A DNA stretch of 64,000 nucleotides, taken from positions 214,713 through 278,712 of IMG/VR virus record IMGVR_UViG_3300030102_006934; one strand, 5' to 3'. The stretch is from a virus. Positions 35,712-44,394 of this stretch are shown piece after piece; within the stretch, counting starts at the first letter, position 1; each line of letters starts with the position of its first letter. The notes below the pieces were generated by a model that was given only the letters and a program-made list of their open reading frames with translations, did not search any database and was not told the DNA's origin. A program made the translations under genes and the position numbers.

Positions 35712-35726
35712 ATATTTATAAGAAAA
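35712..35726 (+). promoter_or_regulatory. ATATTTATA-type element (candidate phage promoter)
   Basis: ATATTTATAAGAAAA lies 7 bp before the ATG at 35734. Confidence 0.5.
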
Positions 35727-35733
35727 ACTAGTT

Positions 35734-35919
35734 ATGGAAAACACTAATAAAAATAAAGAAAAAGAACTTAATAATAATCTAAACAACTTTTTGGATAAAA
35801 ACACAAGTTGTGAAGGTGATGAGTGTTTAATAAAAGATAACGATGAGTTAGTTCAGAGAGAACATAAAAAAATCATCACCAATGATGGTAGACAACTATT
35901 AAGTGAATACACAAGATAA
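35734..35919 (+). CDS. Small hydrophilic protein
   Basis: The 61-aa protein is Asn/Lys/Glu-rich, with two Cys in TSCEGDECLI and a C-terminal KKIITNDGRQLLSEYTR. The LLSE near its end is again an (I/L)xE-like site. It has its own upstream ATATTTATA element and is followed after 1 bp by the acidic protein gene. No family is recognised. Confidence 0.55.
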   Translation: MENTNKNKEKELNNNLNNFLDKNTSCEGDECLIKDNDELVQREHKKIITNDGRQLLSEYTR

Positions 35920-35920
35920 A

Positions 35921-36673
35921 ATGAAAAAGAGCAATTTAAATGAAGATTTAGAAAGATTTAATAATCTTATAGACTACAACCCATTAAAGGGTAATGTATT
36001 ATCTGAAGCTAAAACTAGAAGAACTTATTTATCAGAAGAAGAACCAGAAGGTGAAGAAGCACCAGCTGAAGAAGAAGAAATAAATGATTCCGATTTTGAT
36101 TTCGGTGATGAAGGTTCACCAGAGGGAGAAGAAACATCATCTGAAGAAATGCCAGCTGAAGAAGAACCAGCTGAAGAAGAACCAGTAGAAGATGAATTCG
36201 GTACTGCAGATGAATTTACTGCTTCTGATGAGTTAGAAGACGAAGGTGAGGTTGAAGAGATTGATGTTACAGCGATAGTTGGTAAATCAGAAGAAGCTAA
36301 AGATTTAGCACAGAAAGCGGTAACAGTAGGTGAAAAAAATACTGAATTTTTACAATCATTAACAGATAAGTTAAATAACCTAGAATCTAGTTTATCTAAA
36401 ATGGATACAATAGCTACCAAAATAAATAAATTAGAACAAGAAGTTAAAACACCAGAAGAAAAATTAGAACTGAGGTCTTTAGATAGTTACCCCTTCAATA
36501 TGAAATTGACTGATTATTGGGAAGAAAAAGCTTCTAAAGATAAAAATTATAGAATATCTGGTGGTGAAGAAATATCTAACGGTGAAGAAAAAGAATATGT
36601 TATAAAGCCAGAAGATATAGAAAACTTCAATGATAACGACATTGAAAAATCTTTTAGTCCAGAAAGTAACTAA
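35921..36673 (+). CDS. Acidic protein with leader motif, possible scaffold or internal protein
   Basis: The ATG at 35921 (250 aa) is preferred over the GTG at 35903 because it directly follows the preceding stop. The leader SNLNEDLERFNNLIDYNPLKGNVLSEA ends in LSE|A, a textbook T4 prohead-protease site. Residues about 40-120 are extremely rich in Glu, Pro and Ala. Residues 130-190 form a coiled coil (LQSLTDKLNNLESSLSKM), and the C-terminus is charged. An acidic low-complexity stretch with a coiled coil fits scaffold-like or internal head proteins, but no family is recognised. A terminator follows at 36697-36725. Confidence 0.6.
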   Translation: MKKSNLNEDLERFNNLIDYNPLKGNVLSEAKTRRTYLSEEEPEGEEAPAEEEEINDSDFDFGDEGSPEGEETSSEEMPAEEEPAEEEPVEDEFGTADEFTASDELEDEGEVEEIDVTAIVGKSEEAKDLAQKAVTVGEKNTEFLQSLTDKLNNLESSLSKMDTIATKINKLEQEVKTPEEKLELRSLDSYPFNMKLTDYWEEKASKDKNYRISGGEEISNGEEKEYVIKPEDIENFNDNDIEKSFSPESN

Positions 36674-36696
36674 ATATAAAACATTATTACATATAT

Positions 36697-36731
36697 AAAT
36701 GGGGATAATTAATTTGTCCCCATTTTTTGTT
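36697..36731 (+). terminator. Intrinsic terminator
   Basis: AAATGGGGA (36697-36705) pairs with TCCCCATTT (36717-36725) around an 11-nt loop. T-rich sequence follows. Confidence 0.8.
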
Positions 36732-36739
36732 TTTATGGC

Positions 36740-36768
36740 TTTACATTAAACTTTATTTATCTTATAAT
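36740..36768 (+). promoter_or_regulatory. Possible promoter of SSB gene (TTTACA-N17-TATAAT)
   Basis: TTTACA at 36740-36745 and TATAAT at 36763-36768 are spaced by 17 bp, 41 bp before the SSB ATG and just after a terminator. The form is general sigma70-like. The overlapping TTATTTATC resembles the phage element weakly. Confidence 0.4.
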
Positions 36769-36809
36769 TAGAACAATTAAATAAATTATAAATAAAAAAA
36801 AAGAAAATT

Positions 36810-37700
36810 ATGAGTGTACTCGATGCGATTGCGAAACAGTATGAAAAGAATAAAACTGGTGGTAACTCCGGTGGTAGTTCATACGAACAAGATTGGAGCA
36901 AATATTTTGCTGTAAGATTAGAAGAAGGTGTTGATAATGGTGAATCTACCATTAGAATTATGCCACCCAAAAAATCTGTTCACCCAGTTATTAAAGAAGA
37001 GAATACACCTTTTGATGAAGGTCACTGGCATTCAGTAAAGGTAAATGGTAAATGGAGAAAAATTTATTGTAGAAAATACAATGATGGTGAACACTGTCCT
37101 TTGTGTGAAGTTGCTGATGAGTTATTTAAGTCTTGGAAAGAGACTGGTAACAAAGCAGATAAAGAATTAGCCACTCAATATTCAGCTAAAAAATACTACA
37201 TAGCTAGAGTTATTGATAGGGATAAGGAAGATGATGGTGTTAAATTTTGGAGATTTCCTCACAATTATAAAGGAGAGGGAGCTTTAGACAAAATAATTCC
37301 TTTATTTACAAAAAGAGGTGACATTACCGACCCTAGAGAAGGTAGAGACCTTACTTTAATTTTAGGTAGAGATAATAAAGGTTATTCTAAAATAACTTCT
37401 ATTATGGCTGAAGATGTTGATGTTTTAACTGATCCTAAATCTGAAAAGGCTAAAACTTGGATGACTGACGAGACTACTTGGAAAGATGTCTACAAAGCAC
37501 AACCATTAGATTATGTACAACTTATTGCGGATGGTGAAACACCACAGTGGGACAAGTCTTTAAACAAGTTTGTCGCTAAGGGTGATGATGGAGAGTCTGA
37601 AACATCTATGAGAAGTTCTACTACAAACACGAACACGAATACAAACACAGAAGAAGAGATGTTTAGTACATCATCTAATGATGACGAACAACCATTCTAA
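36810..37700 (+). CDS. gp32-like single-stranded DNA-binding protein
   Basis: The 296-aa protein matches T4 gp32 (301 aa) in length and plan. It has a basic N-terminal arm and a core with the zinc site (His72 or His74, Cys87, Cys96 and Cys99 in NDGEHCPLCE). Aromatic-rich DNA-binding strands (YYIARVIDRD, VKFWRFPHNYKG) follow, then a Ser/Thr/Asn-rich linker and an acidic tail ending DDEQPF. gp32 coats single-stranded DNA and recruits replication and recombination proteins through its acidic tail. It heads the DNA module and has its own promoter region. Confidence 0.9.
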   Translation: MSVLDAIAKQYEKNKTGGNSGGSSYEQDWSKYFAVRLEEGVDNGESTIRIMPPKKSVHPVIKEENTPFDEGHWHSVKVNGKWRKIYCRKYNDGEHCPLCEVADELFKSWKETGNKADKELATQYSAKKYYIARVIDRDKEDDGVKFWRFPHNYKGEGALDKIIPLFTKRGDITDPREGRDLTLILGRDNKGYSKITSIMAEDVDVLTDPKSEKAKTWMTDETTWKDVYKAQPLDYVQLIADGETPQWDKSLNKFVAKGDDGESETSMRSSTTNTNTNTNTEEEMFSTSSNDDEQPF

Positions 37701-37712
37701 AAATTATATTAA

Positions 37713-38741
37713 ATGGCTAAAAAAGCAGCAATTAAGAAAAAAACTTTCGATATTGAAGCCTTATCTGATAAATTCAGTAGTAAGACAAAATATAAGAAAG
37801 ATAGATTTATTGACTTAGGCGAGGTATTCCAAAAAGCTACTGGAGTACCTGGTCCAGCCATAGGTCATTTGAATGTCTTTTTAGGGCATTCAGACACAGG
37901 TAAAACCACAGCTCTTATTAAAGCAGCTATGTGGTGTCAAAAAAATGATATTTTACCTGTTTTTATTATAACAGAAAAAAAATGGAGTTTCTCTCACGCT
38001 AAGTTAATGGGCTTTGAGTGTGAAGAAGTTTCACCAGGTGATTGGAAAGGATTCTTTTTATTTAAAGATGATTTTGATTACATAGAACAAATCACTGATT
38101 ATATCAATGAGGTGTTAGACGCACAAGAGAAAGAAATCCAAAAAGATATTTGTTTTCTTTGGGATTCTGTTGGGTCAATTCCTTGTAAAATGACTTTCGA
38201 TGGAAAAGGTGGTAAGATGCATAACGCATCAGTACTAGCTGATAAAATTGGTATGGGTCTAAATGGTAGAATCACAGGTTCTAGAAAAGAAACATCACCT
38301 TACACCAACACAATTGTGTTTGTTAATCAACCATGGGTTGAGTTACCAGATAACCCTTTTGGACAACCTAAAATTAAGATGAAAGGTGGAGAAGCTATTT
38401 TCTTAAATAGTACACTTATTTTCTTATTTGGAAACCAAAAGAACGCTGGTACTAATAAATTAAACGCAGTTAAAGGTGGTAGAAAAATCAATTACGCTAC
38501 AAGGTCAAAGATATCTATCTTAAAAAACCATGTTAATGGTATAGGATATCAAGATGGTAAAGTAATTGTAACGCCACATGATTTCATTGAGGATAATAAA
38601 GCGGCTGAAACTTCTTACAAAGAAGAGTACGCTGATTATTGGATGGATATGTTTATCAAAAGTGGTTTAGAAGAATTGGATGAGAACGATACCTCATTCG
38701 AAACAGAATTAGTGAAAGATAATATTCAAGGTTTAGCTTAA
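37713..38741 (+). CDS. uvsX: UvsX-like RecA-family recombinase
   Basis: The 342-aa protein has Walker A GHSDTGKTT (G58-T66) and a Walker B-like FLWDSVGSIP (about 147-156). A glutamate follows the first strand (ITEKKW), and VFVNQPW is the L2-proximal strand. The KGGEAIFLNSTL and KISILKNHVNG segments are typical of UvsX and RecA. It forms filaments on single-stranded DNA for homologous pairing, which in T4 primes recombination-dependent replication. It lies 12 bp after the gp32-like gene, so the two are surely co-transcribed. Confidence 0.9.
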   Translation: MAKKAAIKKKTFDIEALSDKFSSKTKYKKDRFIDLGEVFQKATGVPGPAIGHLNVFLGHSDTGKTTALIKAAMWCQKNDILPVFIITEKKWSFSHAKLMGFECEEVSPGDWKGFFLFKDDFDYIEQITDYINEVLDAQEKEIQKDICFLWDSVGSIPCKMTFDGKGGKMHNASVLADKIGMGLNGRITGSRKETSPYTNTIVFVNQPWVELPDNPFGQPKIKMKGGEAIFLNSTLIFLFGNQKNAGTNKLNAVKGGRKINYATRSKISILKNHVNGIGYQDGKVIVTPHDFIEDNKAAETSYKEEYADYWMDMFIKSGLEELDENDTSFETELVKDNIQGLA

Positions 38742-38749
38742 TATACACA

Positions 38750-39001
38750 ATGAGAATAGATTATAATAGATTGTTAGAATTAAATAAAAACGCTTTGGTT
38801 GATGACGGCAGGACACAGATGAATGCTTACTATGTGATTCAAATGACAACGGAAAGATTTATCAATGGGGAACACATAACCGAAGAGGCTAAAAATTTAT
38901 TAATTGAATTGGGTGTGTTACAGTTAACTGAAGAGGATATTGCGAGAGAACAGATTGTTGGACCTTTTAATTTTAGCCAACATGGGTCTCAAGAAGCCTA
39001 A
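38750..39001 (+). CDS. Small hypothetical protein in DNA module
   Basis: The 83-aa acidic, mostly helical protein starts 8 bp after uvsX and overlaps the exonuclease gene by 20 bp, using the ATG of the latter at 38982. The tight packing supports it being real. No family is recognised. Confidence 0.6.
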   Translation: MRIDYNRLLELNKNALVDDGRTQMNAYYVIQMTTERFINGEHITEEAKNLLIELGVLQLTEEDIAREQIVGPFNFSQHGSQEA

Positions 39002-40019
39002 AGGTAAACCTAAGAGTACAAAAACACTTATTGTCGATGGTAACGTTCTTATGAAACGTTCATACAACGGAGCTAAGAACGTTTACCATAAAGACAAACA
39101 CATAGGAGGCATATCAGCTTTTTATAGTATCCTACGAAAAATAGTTATAGAACATAAGATAGATAAGTTAGTTATCACATGGGATGGAGAAAGAGGTGGT
39201 ACATTAAGACTTGACCACTACCCAGAGTATAAAGAAAATAGACCTAGATTCTTTGATAAAGAATATGAGTTACAGAAGTTAAGGGTTAAACAATACGCAG
39301 AAGATCTTTTTATCAGACAATACGAACATCCAGATGTAGAATCTGATGATTTAATAGCTTATTATTGTTTAAACAGACTTAAAAGAGAGGATGTGATGAT
39401 TTATACTAGTGATAGAGACATGTGTCAACTCATAAACGAAAATGTGACAATATATTTAGCTGATAAAAAAACAGAGGTAGGTATAGGTAACTATAATTGG
39501 TATTTTCAACACCACTACCAAAATGCTGGATTAATAAAAATAATAGAAGGTTGTTCAACAGATAATATAAAAGGCATTGATGGGGTAACAGAGAATACTC
39601 TTTTAACTCATTTTCCAGAATTAAAAAAACGTAAACTTACTTTAGAGGAAATATTTGAACAAAGTAAGGTTATACAAGAATCTAGAGGTAATAAACCATT
39701 GAAAGTAATAGATAACATTTTAAATGGAAAAACCAAGGGGAGTCAAAAAGACTCATTTTATGACATCAATAAAAAAATAGTTGATCTAAATGAACCTTTA
39801 TTACCAAAAGAAGCTAGACAATCAGTTAAAAATTTAATAGACTTACCGTTAGACCCTAGTGGTAGAGAATATAAAAATGTTCTTAAAATGATGATAGAGG
39901 ATGGTGTTATAAATGTCTTACCTGGTGGTGAGAATGGTTATTTAAATTTTATGGAACCATTTATAAGATTATCCAAAAAAGAAAAAACAAAATTTAAAAA
40001 AAAAATAATTAAAAAATAA
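38982..40019 (+). CDS. 5'-3' exonuclease / T4 RNase H-like flap nuclease
   Basis: The ATG at 38982 gives 345 aa; the TTG at 38940 is less likely. The FEN/5'-exonuclease acidic motifs appear in order: TLIVDGN (D19), ITWDGERGG, HPDVESDDLIAYY and MIYTSDRDMCQLI. An H3TH-type helix-hairpin (CSTDNIKGIDGV) follows. These enzymes remove RNA primers and flaps at the lagging strand. The C-terminus is very basic (KKEKTKFKKKIIKK), useful for DNA contact. It overlaps the upstream small ORF by 20 bp. Confidence 0.85.
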   Translation: MGLKKPKGKPKSTKTLIVDGNVLMKRSYNGAKNVYHKDKHIGGISAFYSILRKIVIEHKIDKLVITWDGERGGTLRLDHYPEYKENRPRFFDKEYELQKLRVKQYAEDLFIRQYEHPDVESDDLIAYYCLNRLKREDVMIYTSDRDMCQLINENVTIYLADKKTEVGIGNYNWYFQHHYQNAGLIKIIEGCSTDNIKGIDGVTENTLLTHFPELKKRKLTLEEIFEQSKVIQESRGNKPLKVIDNILNGKTKGSQKDSFYDINKKIVDLNEPLLPKEARQSVKNLIDLPLDPSGREYKNVLKMMIEDGVINVLPGGENGYLNFMEPFIRLSKKEKTKFKKKIIKK

Positions 40020-40024
40020 GAAAA

Positions 40025-40465
40025 ATGAAGAAGTGTGAATTTATTTTATATATCAATAAAAACATTATATGCCAAAGGTATTTCAATGTAAAAAGATTTA
40101 ATAAAAAATCTATTAATTCTATAGATATGTGTTATTGTGTGACAGACGTTGTAGATTTGATTAATAGTGACTTAAAGAAAAAGTCTAGAGACTATCTTTG
40201 GAGGTCTTATAACCCCTACAAAAAACAAACTGAGGAAGAAATAGTTAGGGAAGACATTTTTGAGAATGAGGATATTTTCGATTTGGAAATAAAGGTCGAT
40301 GATAGAGTGGTTGCTACTAGACAATTTACTGGAAATCTGTATCAACAAAGAATAAGATATTCAGTAGATATTAGAAAAATGATACCAAAGATCATATCTA
40401 TAATCACTGAAACACTATCTAACGAAAATATAAATGTGGAATATAGTTCAATCAATTTAAATTGA
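40025..40465 (+). CDS. Hypothetical protein in DNA module
   Basis: The 146-aa protein starts 5 bp after the exonuclease gene and precedes the helicase gene by 26 bp. It is mixed alpha/beta with a cluster of basic residues (DLKKKSRDYLWRSYNPYKK), then alternating strands (FDLEIKVDDRVVATRQF). The position suggests a replication accessory role, but no motif proves it. Confidence 0.6.
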   Translation: MKKCEFILYINKNIICQRYFNVKRFNKKSINSIDMCYCVTDVVDLINSDLKKKSRDYLWRSYNPYKKQTEEEIVREDIFENEDIFDLEIKVDDRVVATRQFTGNLYQQRIRYSVDIRKMIPKIISIITETLSNENINVEYSSINLN

Positions 40466-40480
40466 TTATTTATTATTAAA
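40466..40480 (+). promoter_or_regulatory. Weak ATATTTATA-like element
   Basis: TTATTTATTATTAAA lies 11 bp before the helicase ATG at 40492. It departs from the core at two positions. Confidence 0.3.
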
Positions 40481-40491
40481 TAGTTTACATA

Positions 40492-41904
40492 ATGAGTGAT
40501 AAAAAAGTTACATTAAAGTACCTAGGTTATAAATTTCAAACGGAACTCATAAATCAAGTACTACACCCAGCAAATAAAAAATTCGCTGATAGAATAATTG
40601 ATATTTTAGATACCAGTTATTTCGACAATGAATATTTTAGACTTGTAATGGCTACGGTAAAAGATTATTTTGAGAGATTTGAAAAAATACCCACATGGGA
40701 TACTTTAGAGACAATTTTAAAGGTTGAAATTAAAGATAAAATAACACAAGACTATGTCTTTGAGATAACCAAAGAAATTAGAAAGTTGGAAGTAGAAGAT
40801 TGGGAGTACGTTCAAATAGAGTCCCTAAACTTTTGTAGACAACAAGAACTAAAGAAAGCTAATGATAAAATATCTACTATAATTGACAATGGTGAGTTTG
40901 GTAGATATGAGGAGTGTGCTGAAATCATGAAAGAGGCTCTATCGGTGGGAGCGGAAAAAGATGATGGTACCTCTATTAGTGAAGGATGGGATACAGTTTT
41001 AGAAGAAGACTTTAGACACCCAATTCCCACGGGAATAAGTGGTATTGATGAATTAACCGATGGTGGTTTGTCTAGAGGAGAACTTGGTGTTGTATTAGCT
41101 CCATATGGGGTTGGTAAGACAACGATACTTACTAAAATTGCTAATTCAGCTTATAATGTAGGTTACAATGTTTTACAAATTGTTTTTGAGGACATGCCAG
41201 ATGTAATCAAAAGAAAACATGCCTCATGTTGGAGTGGCATTGAATTAAATAATTTATCTGATGAACAAGAAACTGTGATAAGTGTGATTCAAGAAAAAAC
41301 TGATGGGGTTGAAAACGATTTGATTATAAAAAAGTTTACTTCAGAAGGTGTTACTGTTAATCATATTAAATCATATATCAGACATCTAATATCTACTGGT
41401 TTTAAACCAGACATGGTAGTATTGGATTATATCGATTGTGTTGAATCTACTAGGAGATATAATGATGAATGGTCAGGTGAAGGTAATGTTATGAGAGCTT
41501 TTGAATCTATGTTAGTTGAGTACAACTTAGTGGGTTGGACAGCGGTACAAGGAAATAGAAGTTCAGTTTCAGCAGATGTGGTTACTGGTGACCAAATGGG
41601 TGGCTCCATAAAAAAGGCTCAAATAGGACATTTTATAATGTCAATCGCTAGGACACTCTCACAGAAAGAGGGTAATAGAGCAACTATAGCGGTTTTAAAA
41701 TCTAGATTTGGTAAAGATGGTGTTATCTTTGAAGATTGTACATTTGATAACGGTAGGGTTTATATAGACACTGAAAGTTCAGATACTTTTTTAGGGTATG
41801 AAAGAAAAGTGGTTGAAAGAAAAGAAGAAAACACTAGGGAAAGGTTAAGAATGGCAAAAAAAAGAAGAGAAAATAAAGATATCGAGTCTGATCAAAATCA
41901 ATAA
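40492..41904 (+). CDS. Replicative DNA helicase, DnaB/gp41-like
   Basis: The 470-aa protein has an N-terminal helical domain (1-165) and a RecA-like ATPase domain. Walker A is APYGVGKTT (A203-T211) and Walker B is MVVLDYID with D312. An FEDMP motif carries the catalytic Glu, and TAVQGNRSS and VLKSRFGKDG give the H3-like and arginine-finger regions. The size matches T4 gp41 (475 aa), a hexameric 5'-3' helicase at the fork. No primase or polymerase is visible in the window. The C-terminus is highly charged. Confidence 0.9.
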   Translation: MSDKKVTLKYLGYKFQTELINQVLHPANKKFADRIIDILDTSYFDNEYFRLVMATVKDYFERFEKIPTWDTLETILKVEIKDKITQDYVFEITKEIRKLEVEDWEYVQIESLNFCRQQELKKANDKISTIIDNGEFGRYEECAEIMKEALSVGAEKDDGTSISEGWDTVLEEDFRHPIPTGISGIDELTDGGLSRGELGVVLAPYGVGKTTILTKIANSAYNVGYNVLQIVFEDMPDVIKRKHASCWSGIELNNLSDEQETVISVIQEKTDGVENDLIIKKFTSEGVTVNHIKSYIRHLISTGFKPDMVVLDYIDCVESTRRYNDEWSGEGNVMRAFESMLVEYNLVGWTAVQGNRSSVSADVVTGDQMGGSIKKAQIGHFIMSIARTLSQKEGNRATIAVLKSRFGKDGVIFEDCTFDNGRVYIDTESSDTFLGYERKVVERKEENTRERLRMAKKRRENKDIESDQNQ

Positions 41905-41929
41905 CTAAAATTAAAAATTAATTAAAAAA

Positions 41930-43831
41930 ATGGAATTATCTAAACAAATTCTATCAGACATAACTGTCTACATGAAATACGCTAAATTTCTACCAAAAAA
42001 ACAAAGAAGGGAGACTTGGGAAGAGTTAGTAACTAGAAATAAAAAAATGCATCAAAAGAAATACCCTAAATTAAAAAAAGAAATCGAAGAGGTTTACAAA
42101 TACGTTTATGATAAAAAAGTATTACCCTCCATGAGGTCTTTACAGTTCGGAGGCAAACCTATTGAAATATCACCAAATAGGGTCTATAACTGTGCTTACC
42201 TACCAATTGACCACATAGATTCATTCTCTGAGACAATGTTTTTATTGTTGGGTGGAACTGGAGTAGGTTATTCTGTACAGAAACATCACGTTGAAAAGTT
42301 ACCAGAAATAAGAAAACCAAACCCAAATAGAACTAGGAGATACTTAATCAGTGATTCTATAGAAGGTTGGGCTGACGCTATTAAAGTATTAATGAAATCT
42401 TACTTTGGAGTTACTTCATCCACACCAATATTTGATTTTTCTGACATTAGAGCTAAAGGAGCTCTGTTAGTAACATCTGGTGGTAAAGCACCAGGACCAC
42501 AACCATTAAAAGATTGTATTCACCATATTACAAAGGTACTAGACTCCAAAAGTGATAGGGACAGAATGACTACATTAGAAGTTCATGATATTGTTTGTCA
42601 CATCGCAGACGCTGTCCTAGCGGGAGGTATTAGAAGAGCGGCTTTAATATCCTTATTCTCAGCTGACGACAATGAAATGATTTCTTGTAAGTCAGGAGCA
42701 TGGTGGGAACTAAATCCACAAAGAGGTAGAGCTAATAACTCAGCCGTACTATTAAGAAATAGAATTACAAAACAATTTTTCCTAGATTTATGGAAAAGAG
42801 TTGAGTTGTCTGGAGCTGGTGAACCTGGAATTTACTTTTCATACGATAAAGATTGGGGTACAAACCCATGTTGTGAAATTGCTCTAAGACCTTTCCAATT
42901 TTGTAACCTATGTGAGGTTAACGCATCCGACATAGAGTCACAGGAAGACTTCAATAATAGAGTTAAAGCAGCTTCTTTTATTGGAACATTACAAGCTGGT
43001 TACACAGATTTTCATTACTTAAGAGACGTGTGGAAAAGAACTACAGAAAAAGACGCTCTTATTGGTGTGTCTATGACTGGTATAGGTTCAGGTGTTGTCT
43101 TGGGTTATGACATGAGTTTAGCAGCAAATATTGTAAAAGAAGAAAACACTAGGGTAGCTAACTTAATTGGTATTAATGAGTCGGCTAGAACAACCACTGT
43201 GAAACCAGCGGGCACAACATCTCTTACTTTGGGTACGGCTTCAGGTATTCACGCTTGGCATAACGATTATTATATCAGAAGAGTTAGAGTTGGTAAGAAT
43301 GAGGCTATATACACATATCTTTCAGTCTACCACCCAGAACTAGTAGAAGATGAAATTTTCAGACCACACGATACGGCAGTAATTTCAGTTCCACAAAAAG
43401 CACCAGAAGGTTCTATTCTTAGACATGAATCTCCTTTTGAATTGTTAGAGAGAGTAAAAAGAGTTTCACAGGAATGGATTAAACCAGGACATAGAACAGG
43501 GCAAAACTCACACAATGTATCTGCAACTGTTTCTTTAAAGGAGGAAGATTGGGAATTAGCTGGAGATTGGATGTGGGAAAACCGTGAACATTATAATGGA
43601 CTATCTGTCCTACCTTATAATGGAGGTACTTATCAACAAGCACCATTTGAAGATTGTGACGAAGAAACTTACACAAAGATGATGAAATCACTTAACGATA
43701 TAGATTTAAGTAAAGTTGTCGAACTTGTAGATAACACTGATTTATCTGGTGAAATAGCTTGTGCTGGTGGAGCTTGTGAGGTTGATGTTGATATCACAAA
43801 AATACAACCTAACGGAGTTGAAGATGTGTAA
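41930..43831 (+). CDS. nrdJ: Adenosylcobalamin-dependent (class II) ribonucleotide reductase
   Basis: The 633-aa protein has the class II pattern, with PSMRSLQFGG near the N-terminus and active-site Cys88 in NCAYLP. It also has the finger-loop motif NPCCEIAL (N312-C315-E316) followed by QFCNLCEVN, and KPAGTTSLTLGTASG. A C-terminal redox pair lies in ACAGGACE (C611, C616). Length and motifs suit the compact monomeric RTPR form rather than NrdA, and no NrdB lies next to it. It makes dNTPs without oxygen or an iron subunit but needs B12 from the host. It lies 25 bp after the helicase gene in the DNA module. Confidence 0.85.
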   Translation: MELSKQILSDITVYMKYAKFLPKKQRRETWEELVTRNKKMHQKKYPKLKKEIEEVYKYVYDKKVLPSMRSLQFGGKPIEISPNRVYNCAYLPIDHIDSFSETMFLLLGGTGVGYSVQKHHVEKLPEIRKPNPNRTRRYLISDSIEGWADAIKVLMKSYFGVTSSTPIFDFSDIRAKGALLVTSGGKAPGPQPLKDCIHHITKVLDSKSDRDRMTTLEVHDIVCHIADAVLAGGIRRAALISLFSADDNEMISCKSGAWWELNPQRGRANNSAVLLRNRITKQFFLDLWKRVELSGAGEPGIYFSYDKDWGTNPCCEIALRPFQFCNLCEVNASDIESQEDFNNRVKAASFIGTLQAGYTDFHYLRDVWKRTTEKDALIGVSMTGIGSGVVLGYDMSLAANIVKEENTRVANLIGINESARTTTVKPAGTTSLTLGTASGIHAWHNDYYIRRVRVGKNEAIYTYLSVYHPELVEDEIFRPHDTAVISVPQKAPEGSILRHESPFELLERVKRVSQEWIKPGHRTGQNSHNVSATVSLKEEDWELAGDWMWENREHYNGLSVLPYNGGTYQQAPFEDCDEETYTKMMKSLNDIDLSKVVELVDNTDLSGEIACAGGACEVDVDITKIQPNGVEDV

Positions 43832-43913
43832 AAAAGTGAGTTGGGGTAATGATAAAACATTAACACAACAAGTTTTAGAAGCCCTTTATCAAATCAGAAA
43901 AGACAAAGGATAA
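43824..43913 (+). CDS. Possible 29-aa small protein overlapping nrdJ end
   Basis: The ATG at 43824 lies inside the last codons of nrdJ (8-bp overlap). The frame runs to TAA at 43911-43913, just before the terminator. The peptide (MCKKVSWGNDKTL...) is basic, with a plausible helix. Position and filling of the gap are the only support. Confidence 0.4.
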   Translation: MCKKVSWGNDKTLTQQVLEALYQIRKDKG

Positions 43914-43917
43914 AATT

Positions 43918-43942
43918 AACCCCCTTAGTAGGGGGTTTTTTA
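43918..43942 (+). terminator. Intrinsic terminator
   Basis: AACCCCC (43918-43924) pairs with GGGGGTT (43931-43937) around TTAGTA, followed by T-rich sequence. It ends the DNA module. Confidence 0.9.
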
Positions 43943-43989
43943 TGCTTAAAATTTACATTTGTCAATTATTGTATAAATTAATTTATTAG

Positions 43990-44007
43990 ATATTTATAAT
44001 AAAAAAA
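43990..44007 (+). promoter_or_regulatory. ATATTTATA-type element heading the baseplate wedge operon
   Basis: ATATTTATAATAAAAAAA ends 2 bp before the ATG at 44010 and follows a terminator. It is the clearest consensus copy and the only promoter candidate seen for the following structural series until 59.87 kb. Confidence 0.6.
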
Positions 44008-44009
44008 CT

Positions 44010-44393
44010 ATGGCTGAATCATTCATTAATATTAGATTTCCTTTTTACGATTCCCAAAAAGGTTACTTCATAGATATGAATAAACAAAATAAGAGAGCTG
44101 TAAAGTCTAACTTAATGCATCTTTTATTAACCAATAAAGGAGAAAGATTATATTCACCGGACTTTGGTACTGATTTGAAAAAATATCTTTTTGAACCCAA
44201 TATCGTAACAGTACAAAATGATATTAGAGATGAGATACAAAAAGCTATAGATAGATATATACCTAATTTAAAAGTAGATAGGTTAGAGGTTTTACCAATA
44301 GAGGGTAATGACCACTCAGTTATAGTTAAATTAGAATATACAATAACTAACGGTACGTTTACTGAAACAGATTTTGTTACGATAGAACTTTAA
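44010..44393 (+). CDS. gp25-like baseplate wedge protein
   Basis: The 127-aa protein matches the gp25/GPW lysozyme-like wedge family. It has an N-terminal IRFPF strand, a KRAVKSNLMHLLLTNKGER helix with the typical LLLTxxGER and SPDFGTDLKKYLFEP, then paired strands LKVDRLEVLP and SVIVKLEYTI. It joins wedge to hub and contacts the sheath initiation site in contractile tails. It lies 1 bp before the gp6-like gene, an order conserved in T4-like phages. Confidence 0.9.
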   Translation: MAESFINIRFPFYDSQKGYFIDMNKQNKRAVKSNLMHLLLTNKGERLYSPDFGTDLKKYLFEPNIVTVQNDIRDEIQKAIDRYIPNLKVDRLEVLPIEGNDHSVIVKLEYTITNGTFTETDFVTIEL

Positions 44394-44394
44394 T

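Noticed and set aside
36025-36420. Minus-strand ORF of 131 aa, very Ser-rich
   Set aside because: It is the antisense shadow of the Glu-rich acidic protein; the Ser runs come from reverse-complemented GAA/GAG codons.
43952-43977. TTTACA and TATAAA near the gp25 promoter region
   Set aside because: The spacing is only 14 bp, poor for a sigma70 promoter, and a better ATATTTATA element lies closer to the gene.
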